DNA of 64,000 nucleotides from Orientallactaga sibirica (GCA_036365145.1 JAEOAD010001365.1:3927001-3991000), one strand, 5' to 3'. Positions 20,940 to 30,914 are shown, numbered from the stretch's first letter. Numbers and translations are program-made. Notes: generated by a model from the letters alone, not told the origin.

Positions 20940-21088
20940 TTAACATTTTTTCAAGGTAGGGTCTCACTCTAGCCCAGGTTGACCCAGAATTCACTATGTA
21001 GTCCCTGGCTGGCCTCAAACTCACAGCAATCCTCCTACCTTTGCCTCCTGAGTGCTGAGATTAAAGGTGTGCACCATCACACCTGACA
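20940..21088 (-). repeat. B1-like SINE
   Basis: TTTCAAGGTAGGGTCTCACTC to GTGCACCATCACACC. Confidence 0.93.
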
Positions 21089-21268
21089 AAGAGAGGGAGA
21101 GAGGAAGAGAGAGAGAAAGAGAGAAAGAGAGAGAATGAGCATACCAGGGCCTCCAGCTGCTGCAAACAAACTCCAGATGCACGTACCACTTTGTGCATCT
21201 GGTTCTACATGGGTGCTGGGGAATCGGACTTGGGTCCTTAGGCTTTACAGGCAAGTGCCTTTACAGCC
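21089..21268 (-). repeat. tRNA-derived SINE
   Basis: GA tract, CCTCCAGCTGCTGCAAAC, ending in a shortened head (GCAAGTGCCTTTACAGCCCC). Confidence 0.88.
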
Positions 21269-21512
21269 CCTGCTGTTATATATTTTAGTTATGTGTGTAT
21301 ATAGGACCTATCCATCATGATCTCTGTTTATGAGTTAGCATCCACTCAGGTTCATTTTCTGTTACTGTTTATTTCTTCTCATTCCTCAGCATTCGGATCA
21401 TTTTCTCTTGCTGGAAGAACTCCTTCGAACATTTCTTCTGCCTTTGACAATAGGCGCACAATTCACTAACTCTCTCAGTTACTTTTGTCTGAGCACTCCT
21501 GCCTTATAGCTT

Positions 21513-21610
21513 TTGTTTTTTAGATAGGGTCTCACTATGTACTTCAGGCCAGCCCTGGACTCTCCTGTCTTCTACCTGTGTGGTAGGACCATGGGTATAT
21601 GTCACTACAT
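21513..21610 (-). repeat. B1-like SINE fragment
   Basis: TTAGATAGGGTCTCACTATG then TTCAGGCCAGCCCTGGAC. Confidence 0.7.
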
Positions 21611-21724
21611 TCATCTTTTTTTTTGTTTTGCTTTGTTTTTGCTGCTTTATGAAGTTATATTTTCAGTGGATATGGAAATCTAGGTTGGCAATTATCTTCT
21701 TTCTGCTCATTAAAGATATTATTC

Positions 21725-21832
21725 TATTAGACATGGTGGCACACACCTGTCATCCCAGCCCTTGGGAAATTGAGGCAGGAGAATCACAAGGCCATCCAGG
21801 GCTACATAGTAAAATTTGGTCTCAAAGAAGGA
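21725..21832 (+). repeat. B1-like SINE, diverged
   Basis: GACATGGTGGCACACACC, GAGGCAGGAGAATCAC. Confidence 0.85.
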
Positions 21833-21902
21833 TATTTTCTATTTTTCTGCATTATTCTGTTTCTCTCTGGTTTCGGCTCTTTCTATAAAAAACTCAGCTG
21901 TC

Positions 21903-22062
21903 GGCCTGCAGTGGTGGTGCACACCTTTAATCCCAGCACTCAGGAGGCTGAGGTAGGAGGATCACTGTGAGTTCGAGGCCAGCCTGGGGCTACAGAATGA
22001 ACTCCAAGTCAGCCTGGGCTGGAGTGAGACCCTTCCTAGAAAGCAAGCAAACAAGAAAAAAA
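21903..22062 (+). repeat. B1-like SINE
   Basis: GGTGGTGCACACCTTTAATCC to AGTGAGACCCTTCC, A-rich tail. Confidence 0.93.
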
Positions 22063-22260
22063 ATCAGCTACCAATTTTATTATTCCCTTTGACAATAGTG
22101 CATTTTTCCCCCTCTAATCTTTTAAGAATTCGCCTCATCTTCCCTCCGATGTGTCCACATGTTGCTTTCTTTGTACAGATTTAGCTTGGGGTTCATTTTC
22201 TCTTTCCTTGCTTTGAGGACTCCAGTTACGTAACGCGACATGTTCGTAAACCTCTTAAGT

Positions 22261-22464
22261 CATGTTGTGTATGTTCAGTGTTTTTCTTCCCTCCATTCTT
22301 CAGGCTGCACCTGCCTCCCACTTCACAGAGCCTCTGCCTTCAAAGCCACCTCACTTCCCATTCACCAACCAGTCTTCCGTGTACACTGTTTGCCCTACTG
22401 ATTCTGAACACAACAGTTTTCCTTATGGTCCTCACCAGATGAGAATTTCTATTTGATTTCTGGT
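22261..22464. other. No feature recognised
   Basis: Single-copy-looking interval. Confidence 0.35.
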
Positions 22465-22465
22465 T

Positions 22466-22592
22466 TGTTTTGAGACCAGGTTTCATGTAACCCAGGCTGG
22501 CCTCAAATTCACTATGTAGCTAAGACTGACCTTAAACTCACAATCTTCCTGCCTCCAGGTGCTGGGATTATAGTTATGAGCCACCATGCTGA
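22466..22592 (-). repeat. B1-like SINE, diverged
   Basis: TTTTGAGACCAGGTTTCATG to GAGCCACCATGCTGAG. Confidence 0.85.
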
Positions 22593-22595
22593 GAT

Positions 22596-22601
22596 ATATT
22601 T

Positions 22602-22653
<52 letters not shown>

Positions 22654-22710
22654 TGCATATATATATCATATAATATATATGTGTGTATGTATATATGTAT
22701 GCATGTATTT
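22596..22710 (+). repeat. (AT)n/(ATGT)n microsatellite
   Basis: About 95 bases of AT with GCAT and GTGT interruptions. Confidence 0.95.
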
Positions 22711-22785
22711 ATACATTAATGGTGAAAATTTCCAATTATCTATTTTTTGAACAATAAATTAGTTAAAAATTGCTTATTATATTGT

Positions 22786-22940
22786 TTTGTTTTGTTTTGT
22801 TTTTCGAGGTAAGGTCTCACTGTAGCCCAGGCTGACCTGGAATTCACTCTGTAGTTTCAGGGTGGCCTTGAACTCATGGCAATCCTCCTACCTCTGCCTC
22901 CTGAGTGCTGGGATTAAAGGAGTGTGCCACCACGCCCGGC
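22786..22940 (-). repeat. B1-like SINE with 20-bp target duplication
   Basis: Near-consensus B1 between perfect copies of AAAATTGCTTATTATATTGT (22766-22785 and 22941-22960), which marks a recent insertion. Confidence 0.96.
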
Positions 22941-22960
22941 AAAATTGCTTATTATATTGT

Positions 22961-23200
22961 ACCATCATAGCCAAATACTAATGTACATTTGAGTGATTTC
23001 CATTCTTTGACAACTTTTGCTGCACAGTATCCTCTTGGGCATGAAACCATCCACAGGTTTGTCAAGGGATCCTTGGGGTGTGCATTTGTCATTTTCTAGA
23101 TATTACCAACTTCTCATCCACTGGAGTTGTGCCATTTTGCAATCTCACCAGCAATACATGAGAACGTGCCTGGGCCTCTGAGATGTGCCTCAAAGATGCT
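22961..23200 (-). mobile_element. Old L1 3' remnant, possible
   Basis: GCATTTGTCATTTTCTAG, GTTGTGCCATTTTGCAATC and CACCAGCAATACATGAGAA resemble antisense old L1 3' sequence. Confidence 0.45.
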
Positions 23201-23204
23201 ACAT

Positions 23205-23400
23205 CAGGGCTGGAGAGATGGCTTAGCAGTTAAGGCACTTGCCTGCAAAGCCAAAGGACCCAAGTTTGATTCCACAGGATCCATGTAATCCAGATGCACA
23301 AGGGGACGCATGTGTCAAGTTTGCAGTCGCTGAGGGCCCTGGTGCACTGATTCTCTCTCTCTCAAACAAATAAAATAAAATAAACAAATAATTTTAAAAA
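23205..23400 (+). repeat. tRNA-derived SINE (B2/DIP type)
   Basis: GGGCTGGAGAGATGGCTTAGC head to an AAATAAAATAAA tail. Confidence 0.93.
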
Positions 23401-23459
23401 GATATTACATTTTTGAACTATCAAATCCTTTGCTAATGTGACATGAGGGAATCGGCATC

Positions 23460-23465
<6 letters not shown>

Positions 23466-23491
<26 letters not shown>

Positions 23492-23635
23492 GGTTTTTCG
23501 AGGTAGGGTCTCACTGTGGTCCAGGCTGACCTGGAATTCATTCTGTAGTCTCAGGGTGGCCTCAAACTCATGGCAATCCTCCTACCTCTGCCTCCCGATC
23601 GCTGGGATTAAAGGCGTGCGCCACCATGCCCGGCT
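23466..23635 (-). repeat. B1-like SINE, young
   Basis: T tail, TTTTTCGAGGTAGGGTCTC to CCACCATGCCCGGC. Confidence 0.95.
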
Positions 23636-23692
23636 TAGTGTTAATTGAATATCTCTTACTGTGAATAAGTTGATATTTCTCAAAAAAGTTGC

Positions 23693-23880
23693 CATACCGT
23701 ATTAGAGTTCTCCAACAGACTAGCAGAATGTGTGTGTCTAAAGAGACCAACGTGAGGAACTGGCTCACAGGATTATGAAGTCTGAGAAAACCAGACTTAG
23801 GAGAGCTCATGGTGTAAGTTCCAAACTGGGTCCAAGTCCAAGGCAGGAGAAGACCAATGTCCTACCTTAAAGATGACCAT
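23693..23880 (+). repeat. Ancient mammalian interspersed repeat, class uncertain
   Basis: GTATTAGAGTTCTCCAACAG, GAACTGGCTCACAGGATTATG and GAGAGCTCATGGTGTAAG match a widespread old LTR-like repeat I cannot name with certainty. Confidence 0.5.
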
Positions 23881-23935
23881 TTCCTTATAAAGGATAGAAT
23901 TTTGTTCTTTGTGACTGAATAAAATTCCGTTGAGG

Positions 23936-24460
23936 GGGCGCTGGGGAGCTGGCTCAGTGGCCAAAGGTGCTTGCTTGCAAAGCCTGCAGGTCCGGGATTC
24001 AATTTCCCAGTACTCACGTGTAGGAGACAGCCTCAGGGTCCTGGGATAAACTTCCAGACCAGCCACAGTTTACGGAGGAATGATATTGATTTGAAGCTTA
24101 CAGATTCAGGGGAGTTCCATAATTATGAAAAAGAGAAAACGCACCACTAAAAACAAGAGCAAAAATCTGGAAGGCACATTGCAGGAACCCAAGCAGAACT
24201 CAGGCACGTGGCATGTCTTAGGTTGGCATTCTGGACCCACCCCCACACCTGAGGGCTGGACCCTAGGTTCCACCCACAGTAACAAGTTTACAAGCTTTAA
24301 TAAAACTCCTGTATCTATTGGGGACAACCATTCAAACTACTGCACATGTAAAGTCAGATACATAAAATGGCACAGACACCTGGAATTCATGTATACCAGC
24401 AAGACACCCTGCCACGTCCATTCTAAATCTCTCCCTCTCTCAAATAAATAAGAATTAAAA
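23936..24460 (+). repeat. tRNA-derived SINE split by an LTR
   Basis: Head and B box at 23936-24018 (GCTGGGGAGCTGGCTCAGTGG). The body and AAATAAATAAG tail resume at 24345-24460. Confidence 0.85.
24019..24344 (-). mobile_element. MaLR-like solo LTR inside a SINE
   Basis: 326 bp. The minus strand starts TGCAGTAGTTTGAATGGTTG and runs to a terminal CTCCTACA, with TG..CA ends. It differs in sequence from the ORR1-like trio. Non-coding. Confidence 0.7.
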
Positions 24461-24477
24461 AATCCATTGTGCACCCT

Positions 24478-24560
24478 ACCGCATTTTCTTCATTCATTCA
24501 CCTGCTGACGGACGTTTAGGCTGATTCCACGTGCTGAGTACTGTGTACGGGGCCTCAACA
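24478..24560 (-). mobile_element. Old L1 3' remnant
   Basis: CATTCATTCACCTGCTGACG and GGACGTTTAGGCTGATTCCA resemble antisense L1M. Confidence 0.5.
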
Positions 24561-24639
24561 CACCTTGCACATCTGGACTTCTAACACTATAAGTTAGTTT
24601 TGCCTGTGTTTGTATTTTCTGGTATGTTTGATATCTACT

Positions 24640-25350
24640 AACAAATTAATCCAAACCTCAAAGCTTAAATAAAAATATTTATTACATGATAGTTTCTATG
24701 GGTCAGAAATCTGCACATGGCCTAGCTGGTGGCAGTGGCACAAAGTGTCTTGTAAATTTGTAGGCAGGCTTCCCGGCATGGCTGCGGTCTCCTCTGAAGG
24801 CCCGAGTGGGTAAAGAGCAGTGTCAGGTTGGCACACAGCCAACAACATTCAGGTCCTTTACAGGTCATGGTCTCAGACCTCTCTCTTCCCACAGGAGCCG
24901 CTGCATTGGGCAGCTCAGAGTGTGTGGCACCAGGCTCCCTCTGGGGGAGCAAATGAGAGCCTGAGATAGAGCCCCAGATTGTCTGCAGTTGAAGTGGAGA
25001 AATGACATTTCATCACATTTGTCGGACTTTATTCATTAGAAGTGAGTCATTCGGGGCTGGAGAGATGGCTCAGCAGTTAAGGTGCTTGCCTGTGAAGCCT
25101 AATGACCCAGGGTTGAGTCCCCAGTACCCACATAAAGCCAGTTGCACAGTGGTGCACGCATCTGGAGTTCATTTGCAGTGGCTGAAGGTTTTGGCATGCC
25201 CATTTTCTTTCTCTGTGTCTCTCTTCTCTCTCTCTGCTTGCAAATGAATAAAAAATAATTTTTTTTGAAAAGAAGTGAGTCATTAGAGCCAATCCCAATT
25301 CTCGGGGAGGGCAGCACACAGGAGGAAGAAATGACTGAGAACAATGCGAG
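24640..25350 (-). mobile_element. MLT1-like LTR split by a SINE
   Basis: 24640-25051 and 25285-25350. CTAACAAATTAATCCAAACC, TTTCTATGGGTCAGAAATCTG, CTCCTCTGAAGGCCCGAG and CATCACATTTGTCGG..TCATTAGAAGTGAGTCA continue after the SINE with AGAGCCAATCCCAATTCTCG, the MLT1 order on the minus strand. Confidence 0.72.
25052..25270 (+). repeat. tRNA-derived SINE with 14-bp target duplication
   Basis: Between perfect AGAAGTGAGTCATT copies at 25038-25051 and 25271-25284. Full head, B box, CT tract, tail. Confidence 0.95.
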
Positions 25351-25639
25351 GACTCTGCCCGCTGCTAGTACGGTGTGTTTGGTGCAACGTTATTCTTGTG
25401 AAATCAGTTTATCTGGTGTGTCTATCTGTCAGTCACTCATTCTTACCTCTGCGTAACATTTCGTTTATTTATGCACTCGCTGGTGAATGGTGACGTGGTA
25501 GTTTCCAGCTTGGGACTATTACAAACAGTCTTAGTATGAGCTATTTTAGCACGTGTCTTCGGGTAAGTTGAACAATCGTAGGTCTCCTCAATAGGTAGAG
25601 AGGGAGGAATGGAATTTCTGAGTCATAAGATGCACGCAT

Positions 25640-25722
25640 TAGGTGTGAAGACCCAGCAGAGTAGTGGAGTGCTTGCCTAGCTTGGGCGGAATTAAACCCC
25701 AGGTGCCCAAAAACAAAACGCA
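25640..25722 (+). repeat. ID-like SINE, diverged
   Basis: GTAGTGGAGTGCTTGCCTAGC with an AATTAAACCCCAGGTGCC B-box region and A-rich tail. Confidence 0.55.
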
Positions 25723-25744
25723 ACCAAAGCCATGAGCTGGATCA

Positions 25745-26095
25745 GCACCTTTTCTCATTGCTGTGATAAAATATCCAACAAAAGCAATTTCAGGAAGGAG
25801 TTATTTTAGGTCACAGTTTGGGGGTACAGTTTGTCATGGAAGGCAGGGAAGCAAGAGTGTGAGGTGGCCAGTCACGTTGTGTCCACAGTCAGGAAGCAGA
25901 GAGTGATGCGCACTGGGGCTCGGTTCACATTCTCTTTTGTGTTCATTCTGTTTGTGTCCAACCCATGCAATGGTGCACCCCACCTTAGGGTGGGTCTTTC
26001 CACCTCAATAAATCTAATCTAAAACTTCCTTCACAGACATGGCCAGAGTTTTGCTTCTTCAGACCTTGTCAAATTGACAAGCAACATTAACCATG
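25745..26095 (-). mobile_element. ORR1/MaLR-like LTR, older
   Basis: TCATTGCTGTGATAAAATATCC, AAAAGCAATTTCAGGAAGG and GACATGGCCAGAG..GTCAAATTGACAAGC follow the reverse of a rodent MaLR LTR. More diverged than the trio at 19.9, 37.9 and 49.4 kb. Confidence 0.65.
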
Positions 26096-26206
26096 GCAGT
26101 CGAGATGCGTGTGTTTGGGTATTTCACATCCTGACAAACTATTTTCCCAAAGTGTTTGTCTAACTTTTTACTTCCACCCACAGTGAATTTAAAAAATAAG
26201 TACAGA

Positions 26207-26345
26207 AAAAGTCAGGCATGGTAGCTCATGCCCATAATCCTAACACTTAGAAGGGAGGCTGAAGTAGGAAGATTACATGAGTTTGAGCCCAGCCGGGGGC
26301 TACAGAGTGAGACCCTGCCTCGAAAATCCAAAAACAAACAAACAG
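26207..26345 (+). repeat. B1-like SINE
   Basis: GTCAGGCATGGTAGCTCATGCC to GAGTGAGACCCTGCCTCG. Confidence 0.9.
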
Positions 26346-26357
26346 AAAAACAACCTG

Positions 26358-26540
26358 AGGGTGCTGGAGAGATGGCTTAGCAGTGAAGATGCAAAGCCAA
26401 AGGACTCAGGTTCAATTCTCCAGTACCCATATCAGTCAGATGCACAAGGTGGCACATGCATCTGGAGTTTGTTTGCAGTGGCTGAAGGCCTGGCACACCC
26501 ATTCTCTCTCAAATAAGTAAATGTAAATAAAATATTTTTA
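26358..26540 (+). repeat. tRNA-derived SINE (B2/DIP type)
   Basis: GGTGCTGGAGAGATGGCTTAG head, B box CAGGTTCAATTCTCC. Confidence 0.92.
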
Positions 26541-26783
26541 AAGAAGTCTTAAAAAGAAGAGGGCTATAGAATCATTTGTTCTTTTCTGAGCCGTGTATGT
26601 CTTTTGTTCTTTTTTGAGTGAAAAGTGAACTCTTGACTATCCTGGAAGTAGCAAGCTTAATGAATATTCAACAAATAGAAGTTTAGAGTAACTGAGGCGC
26701 GCCACCCCTGAAGCCGAGAGAATACAGCAAATGTCTCCTAAGAATGACTCCAACCAAAAGAGGAGAAAAACTTTTAAAGTGAG

Positions 26784-26912
26784 CAGCACTTGGGAGGCAG
26801 AGGTAGGAGGATCACTGTGAGTTCAAGGCCACCCTGAGACTACATAGTTAATTCCAGGTTAGCCTGGACCAGAATGAAACCCTACCTCGAAAAACCAAAA
26901 AAAAAAAAAAAG
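26784..26912 (+). repeat. B1-like SINE, 5' truncated
   Basis: Starts GCAGCACTTGGGAGG and ends CCTACCTCGAAAAACC plus A15. Confidence 0.92.
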
Positions 26913-26937
26913 TGAATATCTATGACTATGGGGAAGC

Positions 26938-27062
26938 AACACCCAAGAAGAGACAAGAGGAAGGGAAGAGAAGAGAAGACAAGAAGAGAAAGAAAGGAAG
27001 AGAAGAAGAGAGGAGAGGAGAGAAAGAGAAAAGAGGAGGAGAAGGGAAGAGAGTAGAGAGGT
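26938..27062 (+). repeat. GA-rich purine tract
   Basis: AAGAGAAG/GGAGAG units, about 110 bases with few pyrimidines. Confidence 0.85.
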
Positions 27063-27268
27063 GGAGATTCTTAAGAACAGATTCGACCAACAACCTGGAA
27101 TCTTCTTTAGGACAATCCCAGTTTTAATTGGATGGGTAAATGGAGACTTCTCATAATTGGAGGTGTGTGCTGAATCCAGCCTATAAATGACTGATTCAGA
27201 TGCCATCGATGTTGTAAAACCTGCAGAACTGAAGTCAAGTGCAGTGAGGACATGGAACGTGGAGAAGA

Positions 27269-27403
27269 TGTGTGTGTGTGTGTGTGTGTGTGTGTGGTGG
27301 GTGCTCAGGTGTGTGAGGGCAGGCATGTGCATGCATGCCATGGCGTGTGTGTGGTTAGAGAACAACTTCAGTGTCGGTCCTCGGCTTCCACCTTGCTAAA
27401 AAC
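27269..27403 (+). repeat. (TG)n and partial rodent SINE
   Basis: About 14 TG units then GTGCATGCATGCCATGG..GAGAACAACTTCAGTGTCGG, a rodent B3/B4-type segment, ending where the L1 begins. Confidence 0.6.
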
Positions 27404-27971
27404 AGAAAGAGAGAGAACAGTAATACTGGAGGTCTCACCATACATGATTTCAAATGGTTCTTCAGAGCCATAGTAATAAAGCTGCATGACACTGGCATGA
27501 AACACATGTGTGATCCAATGGAGCAGAGCAGAAGACTCAGCAACAAAGCCACCCGCCCCACCCCCCACCCCCCACCGCTACATGGTTCCAAAAAGAAGTG
27601 CCACACACATGCACTGGAGAAGAGTCAGCTCCATCCACAAATGGTGCTGGGAAAACTGGATCTCCAGGTGTAAAAGACTAAAACTAGATCCTTACCTCAT
27701 ATCCGGCATAAAATAACCCCCAAATGGATTTGAAGTGAAACCTGAAACCTTGAATGTATGAACGTAGGGAAAAGCGTAAAGGGACAGGCACAGGTAAGGG
27801 CTTTCTGAACAGGGCTCCAGAGACGGAGAAACCAGAGTGAGAATTGACAAAAGGATTACATGAAATTAAAGAGCAACCGGAACAAACAGCAGAGGGAAGA
27901 AACAGCCTACAGAGTGCAGGTGAATTTTTGCCACCAAGACATTGGACAGGAGATTAGTATTCAGAATATAT

Positions 27972-28182
27972 GAATATTTTATTCATTCATTCATTCATTT
28001 ATTTTCAAGGGGATGGCAATAGGGGGAGAGAATGGGTGGGCCATGGCCTCCAGCCACTGCAAATGAACTCTAGACGTTTGTGCCACTTTGTGTATCTGGC
28101 TTTGTGTGGGTCCTGGGGAATTGAACCTGGGTCCTTAGGCTTTGCAGGAAATCGTCTTAACCACTGAGCCATCTCTCCAGCC
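27972..28182 (-). repeat. tRNA-derived SINE nested in L1
   Basis: (ATTC)n tail, CCTCCAGCCACTGCAAATG, ending GAGCCATCTCTCCAGCCC. AGAATATAT flanks both sides. Confidence 0.92.
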
Positions 28183-28227
28183 CACTATTTAGAATATATA
28201 AAGAACTCAAAATATTAAACATAAACC

Positions 28228-28370
28228 AGGCGTGGTGGCACACACCTTTAATCCTAGCACTTGGGAGGCAGACATAGGAGGATTGCTGAGAGTTCGAGGC
28301 CACCCTGAGACTACATGATGAATTCCAGGTTAGCCTGGACTAGGGTGAGACCCTACCTCGAAAAAAAAAT
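28228..28370 (+). repeat. B1-like SINE nested in L1
   Basis: CCAGGCGTGGTGGCACACACC to CCTACCTCG. AAACATAAA flanks both sides. Confidence 0.95.
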
Positions 28371-28879
28371 CAAACATAAAACTCCAAAATGATCTGATCA
28401 ATAAGTGGGCAGGTGCATTGTAGAGATAGTTTTCAAAAGAAAAAATTTAAATGCTAATAAATATCTGGTAAAAATGCTCTACATCCTTAAGCCATGGGGA
28501 ACTGCAAATCAAAATTACATCGAGATGCTCTCTCCTCCCAGTCAGAATGGCTGTCATCAAGAAAACAAATGACAACAAATGCTGGCAAGGATGCTGGGGA
28601 AAAGAGACTCCTTCTACACTGCTGGTGGTAATGTAAATGCGTGCCTCTATGGAAATCAGTACAAAGGTTCCTCTCAAAACTAAACATAAAGCTATCATAG
28701 GATTCAGACAGAAAATAATTAAGTTCAAATATTTATCAATTTTGTAAAGGAACGCAAACAGGGAATGGGGTAAAAATAGACTCTGACACTGTGTATTCTC
28801 AAAAAGGTCTAGATGGGCAGAGAGGTGACAGCTCAGAGATGTCAGCATTATAGGCATTTGTTAAGAAATTATTTACTGA

Positions 28880-28990
28880 GTCTGGCGTGGCACACATCTG
28901 TAATCCTAGCACTAAGACTAAGGCAGGACAACCATGAGTTCAAGGCCAGCCTGGAGCTACATAGTGAGACCCTGTCACAGACAAACAAAC
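28880..28990 (+). repeat. B1-like SINE, short
   Basis: GTCTGGCGTGGCACACATCTG to GAGACCCTGTCAC with an A-rich tail. Confidence 0.82.
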
Positions 28991-29059
28991 AAAAACAAAA
29001 CAATGAGAAGAGAAAGAAATCATTTCTTTCTTTTTTGTAGCTCTGTCATCTGGACATAC

Positions 29060-29500
29060 CACCTCTTCCTAATCCATTCATCTTCAGTGGACAGCTGAAT
29101 TGCTTCCCTTCTGGCGATTGTTAACAATGTTGCTTTAAATAAAAATGCACAGATAACCTTTCTGAGACCTTGCTTCCAATTCTTTTTTTTTAAAAAGACT
29201 TTTATTTTTATTTATTTATTAGAAACAGAGGGAGAGAGAGTGGGTGCGCCAGGGCCTCAAGCCACTGCAAACCAACTCCAAGAACATATGCCACCTTGTG
29301 CATCTGGTTTACGTGGGTTCTGGAGAATCGAACCTGAGTTTTTTGGCTTCTTTTAGTGTTGTGCCCCAAAGTGAAATGTCTGGATCATATACAAATTCTA
29401 AATCTCTTCCATACTTGGTGCAACATTTTACATTCCCACTGACAGTGTATGAATGACACCGTTTCTCTATATCCTCGCCTACACTTTCTTCTTTAAGGCA
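29060..29500 (-). mobile_element. Old L1 3' remnant split by a SINE
   Basis: CTAATCCATTCATCTTCAG, GTTAACAATGTTGCTTTAAA, then after the SINE AAAGTGAAATGTCTGGATC, TTTACATTCCCACTGACAG and ATATCCTCGCCTACACTT, in antisense old-L1 order. Confidence 0.65.
29190..29345 (-). repeat. tRNA-derived SINE, head missing
   Basis: TTTATTTATTTATTAG, GA tract, CCTTGTGCATCTGGTTTACG. Stops before the head. Confidence 0.85.
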
Positions 29501-29596
29501 ACCCAAATTTAACTCAATGAAGAAAAGAAGGTATGGAAGTAAGATGGGGGTTAATACAGTGTCAGTGGGTGGAGAAAGGGATAAAGAGAGCACCTG

Positions 29597-29810
29597 GGGG
29601 CTGGAGAGATTGTTCAGTGGATAAGGCACTTGCCTGCAAAGTCTGATGACCCAGGATCGAGTTCCCAGTAGCCATGTAAATCCAGATGCACAAAGGGGTG
29701 TATGCATCTGGAGTTTGTTTGAAGTGGTTAGAGGCCCTGGCGCACCCGTTCTCTCTGTCTCTCTCTTCTCTCTATCTCTCTGTGCTCACAAATAAGTAAA
29801 TAAAAATATT
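29597..29810 (+). repeat. tRNA-derived SINE (B2/DIP type)
   Basis: GGGGGCTGGAGAGATTGTTCAG head, CT tract, AAATAAGTAAATAAAA tail and (GA)n. Confidence 0.93.
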
Positions 29811-30006
29811 TTAAAGAGAGAGAGAGAGAGCAATTGAGAGGGAATAAGATCAAAATACATTATGTACACTATAACAATGTCAAAATGCAAAAATAAAAAT
29901 TTACCTAATTATATGACCATCCTGGTCAACGAGCTTGGATGACACAATGCTTGCTCATGCATCAGAAAATGTAAATATATAAAGTGCAGTATAAAAGCCA
30001 GGTGTG

Positions 30007-30118
30007 TAACCGGGCGTGGTGGCGCACTTGGGAGGCAGAGGTAGGAGGATCGCCATGAGTTCGAGGCCACCCTGAGAATACAGAGTGAATTCCAGGTCAG
30101 CCTGGGCTAAAAAAAAAA
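30007..30118 (+). repeat. B1-like SINE inserted into another B1
   Basis: A young B1 (GGGCGTGGTGGCGCACTTGGG) inserted about 12 bases into the older B1 at 30119. AAAAGCCAGGTGTG occurs at 29993-30006 and 30119-30132. Confidence 0.92.
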
Positions 30119-30290
30119 AAAAGCCAGGTGTGGTGGCACAGATCTATAATCCCAGCACTCAGGAGGCAGAGGTTGGAGGATCACTGCAAGTTCAAGGCTA
30201 TTCTGGTCTATATAGTGAGTTCTAGGACAGCGTGGTTACGTAGTAAGGTTCTGTCTCAAAAAACAAAACAGAACAACAACAACAAACAAA
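30119..30290 (+). repeat. B1-like SINE (host of the nested copy)
   Basis: GCCAGGTGTGGTGGCACAG to GGTTCTGTCTC, A/CAA-rich tail. Confidence 0.92.
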
Positions 30291-30299
30291 CAAAAAACA

Positions 30300-30660
30300 G
30301 AGAGAGGAATGAGAGTAGCCACAGCTGAGGGGAGCATAGTCACTCAGAAATAGCAAAAGAAAAAAAAGGCCCCTGCCACCGAAGTTTCCACACCCGCTAC
30401 TGCCAGGAGGAGCCCAAAAGAGCCATGACTGCCCAGATGAGGGAAGTCTGGAAGGGCACACCCAGAACACCGCTCGCGGCCGCTTCTACCGCACAATGCA
30501 CAGAAGAGGCCAGTGAGTCCAAAGAGGAACCAATGCTATTAAAAGAATGGAGGAATTAGTCCAGAGCAAAAGACTCGAGTTCAAGGGGTAGTTTGTGTCA
30601 CTTGTTTACAAATACATAATGGGCAATACCAGCAAGGGAATTAAGCTTAAAGAAAGAAGG
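30300..30660. other. No feature recognised
   Basis: Single-copy-looking. A short G+C-rich patch (CGCTCGCGGCCGC) lies near 30472-30484. Confidence 0.35.
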
Positions 30661-30667
30661 TGTCTTG

Positions 30668-30870
30668 GGCTGGAGAATTGGCTTAGCGGCTAAGGCACTT
30701 GCCTGAAAAGCCAAAGGACCTCGGCTCGATTCCGCAGAACCCACATAAGCCAGATGCACAAGGGGGCGCATGAATCTGGAGTTTGTTTGCAGTGGCTGGA
30801 AGCCCTGGCAAGCCCATTCTCTCTGCCTCTTTCTCTCAAATAAATAAATAAAAATAAAACTATAAAAAAA
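30668..30870 (+). repeat. tRNA-derived SINE (B2/DIP type)
   Basis: GGGCTGGAGAATTGGCTTAGC head, B box CGGCTCGATTCCGC, tail AAATAAATAAATAAAA. Confidence 0.93.
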
Positions 30871-30914
30871 GAAAGAAGAATAGAAACACAACAAAAAAAA
30901 GAAAGGTGTCTTAA

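Larger units (their letters stand above)
17240..22260 (-). mobile_element. Fragmented antisense L1 (ORF2 region), invaded by SINEs
   Basis: Unique-looking pieces at 17240-17575, 18754-18849, 19244-19620, parts of 21300-21720 and 22070-22260 follow the order of L1 ORF2 read in antisense: CTTTTCAAAGAACTACCTTTTG, CTTTGAGTTTAATTGTTGTTC, CTTAACATCTACTTAGTCTG, TAGCTTGGGGTTCATTTTC. More than ten later insertions separate them. No intact frame remains. Confidence 0.6.
25440..26195 (-). mobile_element. Old L1 3' remnant split by ID-like SINE and LTR
   Basis: 25440-25640 (TTCGTTTATTTATGCACTCG, GTTTCCAGCTTGGGACTATTAC, GGAATTTCTGAGTCATAAG) continues at about 26100-26195 (CCTGACAAACTATTTTCCC, TTTACTTCCACCCACAGTG). 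This is the order of an antisense old L1 3' region. Confidence 0.55.
27404..28715 (+). mobile_element. L1 fragment, ORF2 3' region, degenerate
   Basis: Sense L1 ORF2 landmarks: GGAGGTCTCACCATACATG, GCCATAGTAATAAAGCTGCATG, ATGGTGCTGGGAAAACTGGA, AAGCCATGGGGAACTGCAAATC, GCTGGCAAGGATGCTGGGG. Frameshifts, stops and two nested SINEs break it. No intact product. Confidence 0.85.

Noticed and set aside
26859..27365. 168-codon minus-strand open frame
   Set aside because: It is translated (CA)n, purine tract and B1 sequence.
27404..28715. Active L1
   Set aside because: Only the ORF2 3' region remains, with stops, frameshifts and nested SINEs.
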